A stretch of 25,704 nucleotides of DNA from Bacteroidetes bacterium UBA2664. Lineage in GTDB: Bacteria; Bacteroidota; Rhodothermia; Balneolales; Balneolaceae. The notes below the pieces were generated by a model, which was given only the letters and a program-made list of their open reading frames with translations, was not told the origin of the DNA and did no database searches. The translations under genes were made by a program, and so were the position numbers. How positions within the stretch are numbered: the stretch's first letter is position 1; the number at the start of each line of letters is the position of its first letter. Positions 17,019-22,844 of the stretch are shown here, in pieces. The stretch lies in NCBI GenBank assembly GCA_002359315.1, contig DEMS01000028.1, positions 237,653 through 263,356 on the forward strand. Reading direction: 5' to 3'.

Positions 17019-17160
17019 AAACGTCACCATGGCGTCGTAGTGCAAGGGAGTGAAAAGTGAAAAGTTAAAAGTGAAAAGGGTTTCAGCAATCAGGCTTCAG
17101 CTATCAGCTGATTTGAGTCCAGTGAAAAATCTATTCCGTTAGGTATACAAATTTTCGGTT

Positions 17161-17198
17161 CCTTCTTCTGCCTTCTGCGTTCTGCCTTTTCACTCCCA
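17161..17198 (-). repeat. Inverted copy of the intergenic repeat at the 3' end of the polymerase gene
   Basis: On the minus strand this reads as the GCAGAACGCAGAAGGCAGA module preceded by GGGAGTGAAAAG. The same GGGAGTGAAAAG is on the plus strand at 17046-17057. The copy abuts the stop of the leftward polymerase gene and is inverted relative to 18576-18602, so the polymerase gene sits between inverted repeats. Confidence 0.75.
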
Positions 17199-18551
17199 TC
17201 AGCTTCTGTTCACAAAATGGGTATTTCCTTTCACGCTTTCGTGGATGGCGGCTTTGGCGACGGTGTCGGGGCCGTAGCAGTTGTTGAGGCAGTCGGCGGC
17301 CCGGTAGAGATGTCGGATGCGATCCTCCTCCCGGAAGAAGATCTCGAGCTGTTCAGTCTGTTGCATTTCGATGGTGTGGAGTCCGACTCCGCGAATTTTG
17401 ATTCCTTTCTGTACGGCGCTGTTGATGAGGTGCATCGCCTGGGGCAGGCAGGCGTCGAGGACATAGTCGTCCAGGTTGGTGAAGCCGCGGGTAGTGAAAG
17501 CGAACGAGATTCCTTCCCAGTGAGCCTCCTGATAGCGGATGTGGCAGCTCCAGTGGCGTGCTTTGCGTTCGTAGCCCCTCATGCGGTAGCACACTTTTCG
17601 TATGGCCTTGACGATTTCGCCCTTCACGAGAATGGGGTCGTCGGTCCAGTCGGAGAAAGTGTGCATATAGCTCACTTCATCGGGGATATGGATTTCGTTG
17701 GTGAGGACTTTTGCTTTATCGCGTCCGGTGATTGTTTCCCAGAATAGTTGTCCCTGCATCTCGCCAAACAGTTTCTGAAAAGGGGCGGGGCCTTGTTTGT
17801 GGGCATCGGCGATGGTGTAGAGGCCTCGTTTTTTGAGATGTTCATAGCGGCGGCGTCCGATTCCCCATACTTCATCGAGGGGGAGGGGGTAGATATGCTG
17901 GGCGGCATCATCGGGGGTGAGGATCAGGTTGAGTCCTTTCGGTTTTGTGAGATCGGAGGCCAGTTTCGAGTAGGTTTTACTGGTGGCGATGCCGACAGAG
18001 CAGACGAGTCCGAGTCGGCGGTGGATCTCCTGTTTCATTTTATGTGCGAATGCTTCCAATTGTTGGCGCGGTTTTTTGAGGAGGAAGGTGATATCCATGA
18101 AATACTCATCCATTGAGTATTTTTCCACGTCGGGGGAGTAGGAGTCGAGGATTTCTTTGAGCTGGCGGCTGATGGCTGTGTACTTGTCGTAATCGATCTG
18201 CATGAAGACCAGGTAGGGGCAGATTTGGGAGGCTTCGAAGGCGCTCATGGCGGTTTTGATGCCCAGTTTTCGGGCTTCATAACTGGCGGTGGCGACGATG
18301 CCCCGGGCGGTGCCGTTTGGTTTGCGCCATCCGCCCATGGCGAGGGGGAGGCCGTAGAGGTTGTAGGCTCGCTGTTCGACCTGAGCGTAGAAGCAGTTCA
18401 TGTCGAGATGGAGGTAGAGGCGTTTTTTTCGGGAGATGTGTTGGTGTTCCCTGGCTACGGTGCTGTAGAGGGTGATTCGATGCACGTCCTGTTCGAGGTC
18501 GTATTGTTGGTAGAGTTTAGGGTCCATGGGTGTATGATACGGAATACACAT
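17199..18551 (-). CDS. Y-family DNA polymerase (Pol IV/DinB-like)
   Basis: This is a translesion polymerase of the Y family. After an N-terminal extension of about 45 residues, the palm domain begins YLHLDMNCFYAQVEQR (Asp50 metal ligand, Tyr55 in the steric-gate position) and continues with the catalytic YSMDEYFMDI, a variant of the SIDEA motif. CSVGIATSKTYSKLASDLTKPKG, a Y-family signature, and a helix-hairpin-helix thumb (VWGIGRRRYEHLKKRG) follow, then a little-finger domain to about residue 410. The protein has 450 residues from ATG at 18549-18551; Met9 is an alternative start. DinB proteins usually have 350-400 residues and lack such a leader. The gene is isolated and GC-richer than the integron, and its flanks carry shared repeats (inverted on the 3' side). 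Confidence 0.88.
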   Translation of the reverse strand: MCIPYHTPMDPKLYQQYDLEQDVHRITLYSTVAREHQHISRKKRLYLHLDMNCFYAQVEQRAYNLYGLPLAMGGWRKPNGTARGIVATASYEARKLGIKTAMSAFEASQICPYLVFMQIDYDKYTAISRQLKEILDSYSPDVEKYSMDEYFMDITFLLKKPRQQLEAFAHKMKQEIHRRLGLVCSVGIATSKTYSKLASDLTKPKGLNLILTPDDAAQHIYPLPLDEVWGIGRRRYEHLKKRGLYTIADAHKQGPAPFQKLFGEMQGQLFWETITGRDKAKVLTNEIHIPDEVSYMHTFSDWTDDPILVKGEIVKAIRKVCYRMRGYERKARHWSCHIRYQEAHWEGISFAFTTRGFTNLDDYVLDACLPQAMHLINSAVQKGIKIRGVGLHTIEMQQTEQLEIFFREEDRIRHLYRAADCLNNCYGPDTVAKAAIHESVKGNTHFVNRS

Positions 18552-18575
18552 GTATTGTACATATAAATTTAAGTG

Positions 18576-18692
18576 AGAAGGCAGAACGCAGAAGGCAGAA
18601 GTTTCAACTATGCTGTCTACTTCGCCGAGGCTACATAGACCAAGAAGGCTTCGTAGAGCAGGCTCGACTACGCTAAAGCTTCGTAGAGCAGG
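18576..18692 (+). repeat. Intergenic repeat cluster right of the polymerase gene
   Basis: It holds a GCAGAACGCAGAAGGCAGA module at 18581-18599 (whole copy 18576-18602) and two copies of a CTTCGTAGAGCAGG module at 18649-18662 and 18679-18692. These are the same modules seen at 16973-17018. No gene overlaps them. Confidence 0.75.
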
Positions 18693-18844
18693 GAAAAGCT
18701 GGAGCGGCAGAATCTGGCAGGTCGAGTAGAAATGTATATTTCAGAATTGCACTTACGAACCATTTTTGGTTTATAAGTGTTTTTAACTAACAATGATTCA
18801 AGTATTTTAGATTCAAAAATAAGAAATCAAAAAATGGTGTATCA

Positions 18845-19546
18845 ATGAGTAAATCGGAAAATATATCCTCCGGAAAACAAACTGAAACGATGAATGTGGA
18901 GGTGTGGTCAGATGTTGTCTGTCCGTTTTGTTACATCGGAAAACGGAATTTCGAAAATGCTCTTAAGCAGACCGGGTTAACAGACAACGTAAACGTGGTT
19001 TGGCGCAGTTTTGAGCTGGCACCCGATCTCCGGCCCAACCCTGAAGCCACTATTTATGAAGAGCTTTGCAAACGGAAGGGTTGGAGCCTTGAACAATCCA
19101 AGCAGATTCACCGGCAGATGGAGCAGAGAGCCAAAGAGTCCGGCCTGACGTTTGATTTTAGCCAAACTGTGCCGGCCAACAGTTTTAATGCTCACCGCCT
19201 GTTGCATTTAGCCGGGAGACACGGCGTTCAAAATGAAGTGAAAGAGAGTCTTTTTAAAGGATATTTCACAGATGGGAAAAACATTGACGATGAAAATTTT
19301 CTGATTGAAACGGGCAGAAAAGCCGGGATTAACGAGGAAGAGGTTCGCAATGCACTTCAGAGCGATGATATTGAGAAAGAGATTGTTGAGGATATTGAAA
19401 TTGCCCGAAAGATGGGAATAAATGGGGTCCCATATTTTGTTCTGAATCAAAAATATGCGCTTTCAGGAGCTCAACCTGTGGATCAGTTTATAGAGGCTCT
19501 TGCAAAGGCGAGGGGAGAAATGAGTCTGGATGCTCAACAGGAATAA
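18845..19546 (+). CDS. DsbA-family oxidoreductase, FrnE type
   Basis: The 233-residue product is a thioredoxin-fold protein of the DsbA/FrnE family (2-hydroxychromene-2-carboxylate isomerase relatives). The active site is WSDVVCPFCYIGK, with a CPFC dithiol close to the N-terminus of the fold, and the cis-Pro loop is NGVPYFVLNQKYALSGAQP near the C-terminus. No signal peptide is visible, so it is probably cytoplasmic, where members act as disulfide isomerases or in stress responses. The start at 18845 gives a 15-residue polar leader. Met16 at 18890 (MNVEVWSDVVCPFC) would give the standard family start and is equally plausible. It is a single gene, 158 bases from the 3' end of the leftward integrase gene. 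Confidence 0.9.
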   Translation: MSKSENISSGKQTETMNVEVWSDVVCPFCYIGKRNFENALKQTGLTDNVNVVWRSFELAPDLRPNPEATIYEELCKRKGWSLEQSKQIHRQMEQRAKESGLTFDFSQTVPANSFNAHRLLHLAGRHGVQNEVKESLFKGYFTDGKNIDDENFLIETGRKAGINEEEVRNALQSDDIEKEIVEDIEIARKMGINGVPYFVLNQKYALSGAQPVDQFIEALAKARGEMSLDAQQE

Positions 19547-19704
19547 TATTGGTGTGTTTCCGATATACCAAATCGAGTCCGATAGCAAACTGCCATTATT
19601 AAAGCCGATTCTTTTCACATTGAACAACATCATGGCACAAACATCTCTGGAAGTATGACATCTTCTGAAACAGCTGAAGGAGTTGATAGCCTGTAGTCAT
19701 TATT

Positions 19705-20661
19705 TTAAAAATCGAGGGGGCTTTTTACGCCGTGTCCGCCGCGGTTGAGGACATGGAGGTAGATCGAGGTTGTTTTGAGGCTTTTGTGTCCGAGCAGGTC
19801 TTGAACGGTTCGGATGTCGTAGCCGTTTTGCAGCAGATGAGTTGCAAACGAGTGGCAGAAGGTATGCGGGGTTACACGTTTTTCTATGTTCAATCTTTTT
19901 GTGGCTCTGTTCAGTGTTATTCTGATCTTTTTAGCTGAAAGATGGTATCTGTGTTTGATACCAGAGATTGGGTCAACTCTACGAAATTTGGATGGGAAAA
20001 GATATTGCCATTTAAATTGGGATTCTGCACCGGGGTATTTCACTGCCAGGCGATTTGGAAGGATGGTTTTTCCCCAGCCCCTTTCTAAATCTCTTTCATG
20101 CAGCTGTTTAACCTTTGAAATATGGGATTTCAGTTTAGGGATCACTTTATCCGGTAGCATAGTAATTCTGTCGTGATTGCCTTTTGTATTTCGGATTGTA
20201 ATTTGGTGATAATCAAAATCGATATCTTGGATTCGCAGGCTAATTGCTTCAGATACCCGGAGTCCCGACCCATAGATTAATTCCAGAATTAATTTTTCAA
20301 CACCAGTGAGCTCATTCATAATAGACTTAACTTCTATTTGTGATAATACAGTGGGTACTCTTTTCGGTTTTTTAGCACGTTTTAGGTTTTGTAGATTACC
20401 GATATTGATTTTCAGAACCTGTTCATATAGGAAAACAAGAGCAGAAAGTGCCTGGTTTTGAGTTGAAGCAGCTACATGGTAGTCATTTGCGAGAAAATTC
20501 AGGTAGCAGACGATATCTGATTCATTAAGTTCAGAGGGATGTTTCATGTCATGAAACTTAACATAGCGTATGGTCCATGCAGAGTATGATTTTTGGGTGT
20601 TATAACTATAGTTTCTTCTCTTGATTTCTCTTTTGAGTCGTTCAATCAACTTCATCGTCAT
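19705..20661 (-). CDS. intI: Integron integrase IntI, catalytic Arg of the HxxR box replaced by Cys
   Basis: This 318-residue tyrosine recombinase inserts and excises cassettes at attI and attC. IntI identity comes from the extra segment specific to integron integrases (about residues 190-225, with ILPNRLAVKYPGAESQFKW) and from the C-terminus YLHVLNRGGHGVKSPLDF, both very close in pattern to IntI1. Catalytic residues seen are Arg135 (GSGLRVSE), Lys160 (RNTKGNHDR), His266 (TPHTF), His292 (LLGHKSL) and Tyr301 (TSIYLHVL). The Arg expected three residues after His266 is Cys269 (codon TGC on the minus strand at 19855-19857; CGC would give Arg). This single transition should cripple strand cleavage if it is real. 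The rest of the frame is undamaged, so the loss may be recent or a sequencing error. The start is ATG 20659-20661; Met3 is an alternative. Confidence 0.93.
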   Translation of the reverse strand: MTMKLIERLKREIKRRNYSYNTQKSYSAWTIRYVKFHDMKHPSELNESDIVCYLNFLANDYHVAASTQNQALSALVFLYEQVLKINIGNLQNLKRAKKPKRVPTVLSQIEVKSIMNELTGVEKLILELIYGSGLRVSEAISLRIQDIDFDYHQITIRNTKGNHDRITMLPDKVIPKLKSHISKVKQLHERDLERGWGKTILPNRLAVKYPGAESQFKWQYLFPSKFRRVDPISGIKHRYHLSAKKIRITLNRATKRLNIEKRVTPHTFCHSFATHLLQNGYDIRTVQDLLGHKSLKTTSIYLHVLNRGGHGVKSPLDF

Positions 20662-20826
20662 ATATTAATTTTTAAAAAAGGGTGTATTTAGATATATGAT
20701 CCTCGAGTCGTTAAGTCCTTACAATAAGAGAGTAGTTAATGAACCATAAAAATTTTATACACCGCCTTTATTCAACCCTTTTATTTAACCAGCCAGATAT
20801 TTATCTGCCCAAAAAGTAATCGATCA

Positions 20827-20855
20827 TTGTGATATTGAACGTTTTAGATTATTAT
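20827..20855 (+). promoter_or_regulatory. Candidate cassette promoter (Pc)
   Basis: TTGTGA (20827-20832) and TATTAT (20850-20855) are separated by exactly 17 bases and point into the cassette array, ending 42 bases before the recombination point. The match to the general sigma-70 consensus is 4/6 and 5/6. Promoters in this phylum may follow a different consensus, so the call is tentative. Confidence 0.4.
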
Positions 20856-20884
20856 TTAACCTGATTATACATAGTGAGATATGC

Positions 20885-20903
20885 GTATAATTAAATGTTA
20901 TGT
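20885..20903 (+). other. attI: Candidate attI simple site with recombination point after G20897
   Basis: The core GTTATGT at 20897-20903 is the junction between integron platform and cassette 1; the base step 20897/20898 is the inferred crossover. A weak inverted partner GTATAAT lies at 20885-20891, and a perfect RYYYAAC match (ATTTAAC) lies farther out at 20854-20860. The right part of this core now belongs to cassette 1. The crossover is well supported by complementarity of 20897-20905 to 22010-22018; the left extent of attI is a guess. Confidence 0.6.
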
Positions 20904-22094
20904 TGTTTTCAATTAATAATTCTGAATTATGACAAAATCCACTTCAAAGAAAACCACTACTAACTCGTCAGGGAAAAAGTCTAAAAGTAAAGGGGGTGGT
21001 CCGAGGCCATTTCCAAAGAATTCTCTTGAAGAAGCATTAAAGATTCCTCTTCTATTGAAGGAGAAGAACGGTGGTAATCCATGGTCTCCAGAAGAAGTTA
21101 TTAACGCACTAAATATTGGAAAAGGTAATAGGTTCTATTATCTCACCGCCTCATCCAGAGACTACGGTCTAACTGAAGGCACACGTGATTCTAAGTTGAT
21201 CAGTTTAAATACAACTGGCAAAAAGATTGTCTACGCAAGCTCTAAGAATGAAGAATTAGAGGGTTATAAGGAAGCTTTTTTTAATGTTGAAGTCTTTAAA
21301 AAAGTATTCGAGTATTATGATAATGGCAACCTTCCTGAACTAGTCTATTTAAAGAATACCTTAAAAACTACTTTCAAAATAGATGAAGGTTATCACGATG
21401 ACTTTTATAATATATTTACTAAAAACACAGCTTTTTTAAAAAAGCACAATTTAATAGATGAATCTCAACCAATAGGAAATTCAACTGCTTCCAAAGCGAG
21501 TAAGCGAAGTTCGATTGTCGTTGGTGAACCGTCAAAAAAGTTAAAAGGTATTGCTTTTGTTGCTATGCCATTTACCGAAAAAACAGAGATTTATCCATAT
21601 GGATACTTTGACGAAGTACTTAAGCATTTAATAACACCCGCTGCTGTAGAAGCAGGATTTAAAGTCGAAACTGCAAGAAAGCAGGGAAGTGATCTTATTC
21701 AATCAACAATAATTAATGACTTAATTAATGCAGATCTTGTTATCTGCGACTTAACAGACCATAACCCAAATGTCCTTTTTGAATTAGGCATCAGAATATC
21801 GACTGAATTACCAGTTGCTTTAATAAAGTCGAAAAATACTAGTCCAATATTCGATGTTGATCATTTACTAAGGGTATATAGCTATAGTCCTAACCTTTGG
21901 AAATCTACTCTCGATGAAGATGTGCCAAATTTGACAGCGCATATAAAAGGCGCTTGGGAAAATAGAGATAAAGATCGGTCGTATTTGAACATTTTAAAGG
22001 CAACTAAGACAACATAACAAGGGCATCAAGCGGACGATTTTGCTTTGGTTGCCCCAATTAAAACTGGCCGCTTCGCCGCTTATGCCCTGAGCCG
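20898..22094 (+). mobile_element. Integron cassette 1 (1197 bases): TIR-like/DRHyd putative effector
   Basis: The first bases of the cassette, read with the preceding G, are GTTATGTTG. Their reverse complement CAACATAAC is found exactly at 22010-22018, the R'' end of the attC that closes the cassette. In the circular form these two segments pair, which defines the cassette to the base. It carries a single gene. Confidence 0.9.
20929..22017 (+). CDS. Putative TIR-like/nucleoside deoxyribosyltransferase-like (DRHyd-type) effector
   Basis: This 362-residue cytosolic protein has three parts. Residues 1-24 are a Lys/Ser/Thr-rich tail. Residues about 25-180 are an alpha-helical, winged-helix-looking domain beginning PRPFPKNSLEEAL, with NGGNPWSPEEVINAL and SSRDYGLTEG. 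Residues about 206-345 are a Rossmann-like domain of the TIR / nucleoside 2-deoxyribosyltransferase kind, with AFVAMPF (209-215), ADLVICDLT (268-276) and NPNVLFELG (279-287), where Glu285 is in the position of the catalytic Glu. Relatives cleave N-glycosidic bonds in nucleotides or NAD+ and act as effectors in immune systems; that role is inferred here. The TAA stop lies inside the attC R'' site. The ATG is 31 bases into the cassette, so expression probably depends on the array promoter. Confidence 0.7.
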   Translation: MTKSTSKKTTTNSSGKKSKSKGGGPRPFPKNSLEEALKIPLLLKEKNGGNPWSPEEVINALNIGKGNRFYYLTASSRDYGLTEGTRDSKLISLNTTGKKIVYASSKNEELEGYKEAFFNVEVFKKVFEYYDNGNLPELVYLKNTLKTTFKIDEGYHDDFYNIFTKNTAFLKKHNLIDESQPIGNSTASKASKRSSIVVGEPSKKLKGIAFVAMPFTEKTEIYPYGYFDEVLKHLITPAAVEAGFKVETARKQGSDLIQSTIINDLINADLVICDLTDHNPNVLFELGIRISTELPVALIKSKNTSPIFDVDHLLRVYSYSPNLWKSTLDEDVPNLTAHIKGAWENRDKDRSYLNILKATKTT

Positions 22095-22102
22095 TTATGT
22101 TC
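22010..22102 (+). other. attC: attC site of cassette 1
   Basis: R'' is ACATAAC (22012-22018) and R' is GTTATGT (22094-22100), with cleavage after G22094. Inside, AGGGCATCAAGCGG (22020-22033) pairs with CCGCTTATGCCCT (22076-22088), leaving C22027 unpaired (a G on the folded bottom strand). An extrahelical base there is a hallmark of attC. The length, core-to-core, is 89 bases. The stop codon of the cassette gene overlaps R''. Confidence 0.92.
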
Positions 22103-22135
22103 CCCTGAAAATTCCTATACACCTGTACTATTAAA

Positions 22136-22744
22136 ATGGAAATTGAAAGTGTTTTACTTACAGCTTTAACCATTGCATTTGGATGGTGCTTAAACGAGCT
22201 AAGTCAGTTCTTAAGATTTAAAAGAGAGGACAAGAGGTTGATTAATGAAGCTCTTTTCTTTTTGATAGATTTGAGTTTTATGTTAGATCAACTTAGAGAA
22301 TTAGTTCTTGCTGCAAAAAAGCAAGAAAACCTATCATCTCTTTCAAAACGTTCATTCAATAGCTTGCTAAATGACGAGAACCTTAATTCAAAATCATTTA
22401 AATCAAATCTAAAAAAAACAGTAAAAGTTATTTCGAAATTTGATCCAGTACTTGCTCAAGAAATGAGAGTTACAGTGGATGGAGTTAATATGTTTGACAA
22501 TAGTTTTTTAGGTTTAAAAGATCCAGGCAATCAAATGGATGAGCAATTTCTTTTAGATATGAATGATATGGCTTTTGAGTTATTTTCAAAAAAAATACAA
22601 GAGTTCACAAGGAAATTAGCCTTCCGAAAAAGCAAATTAACATGGCTTAAAATCCACATCTCTAATTTTCGAGAACGAAAAAATGACAATAACCTTTGGG
22701 CCAATCATTTTGAAGAATTAAATAACCTCGCTAGTAAATCTTAG
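22136..22744 (+). CDS. Unknown helical protein with N-terminal membrane segment
   Basis: I do not recognise this 202-residue protein. A hydrophobic stretch at about residues 5-22 (VLLTALTIAFGWCLNEL) followed by basic residues (RFKREDKR) suggests one N-terminal membrane anchor with the remainder in the cytosol. The remainder looks almost wholly alpha-helical, with alternating Lys-rich and Leu/Phe-rich segments, and ends in a basic and then Asn-rich tail. No catalytic motif is visible. It is in cassette 2, 100 bases before the restriction-modification fusion, with a terminator-like hairpin between them. Co-mobilisation with the fusion suggests an accessory defence role, but an unrelated passenger is equally possible. 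Confidence 0.75.
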   Translation: MEIESVLLTALTIAFGWCLNELSQFLRFKREDKRLINEALFFLIDLSFMLDQLRELVLAAKKQENLSSLSKRSFNSLLNDENLNSKSFKSNLKKTVKVISKFDPVLAQEMRVTVDGVNMFDNSFLGLKDPGNQMDEQFLLDMNDMAFELFSKKIQEFTRKLAFRKSKLTWLKIHISNFRERKNDNNLWANHFEELNNLASKS

Positions 22745-22754
22745 ATTGGATGTC

Positions 22755-22788
22755 TGTCCGACAAGTTTATACTATCGGACAATTTTTT
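22755..22788 (+). terminator. Intrinsic terminator between the two genes of cassette 2
   Basis: TGTCCGA (22755-22761) and TCGGACA (22775-22781) form a perfect 7-base stem around a 13-base loop, followed by ATTTTTT. It lies 11 bases after the stop of the upstream gene. It implies that the restriction-modification gene has its own promoter in the 56 bases that follow or is expressed by read-through. Confidence 0.65.
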
Positions 22789-22844
22789 AAATTTAACCAT
22801 CCATATTCAAAAGAAAATGGGAGAGCCTTTTTGTATTTTCTGAC

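Larger units (their letters stand above)
20662..20928. other. intI-cassette intergenic region with candidate attI and array promoter
   Basis: This AT-rich stretch lies between the divergent integrase gene and the first cassette gene. It should contain the integrase promoter, the array promoter and attI. I see no open reading frame of interest. Candidate sub-sites are listed separately. Confidence 0.7.

Noticed and set aside
17217..17747. A 176-codon rightward open frame (and others to 18566) opposite the polymerase gene
   Set aside because: They are Gly/Val/Glu-rich antisense shadows of a GC-rich gene with clear Y-family motifs on the other strand.
19611..19704. A broken small coding remnant between the DsbA-family gene and intI
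   Set aside because: A short frame starting at ATGGCACAAACATC stops after eight codons, and no convincing frameshifted continuation could be recognised.
22745..22844. A degenerate attC between the two genes of cassette 2
   Set aside because: The only structure is a 7-base-stem hairpin with a T-tract; there are no R''/R' cores or extrahelical-base pattern. The cassette-start complementarity also skips to 25357.
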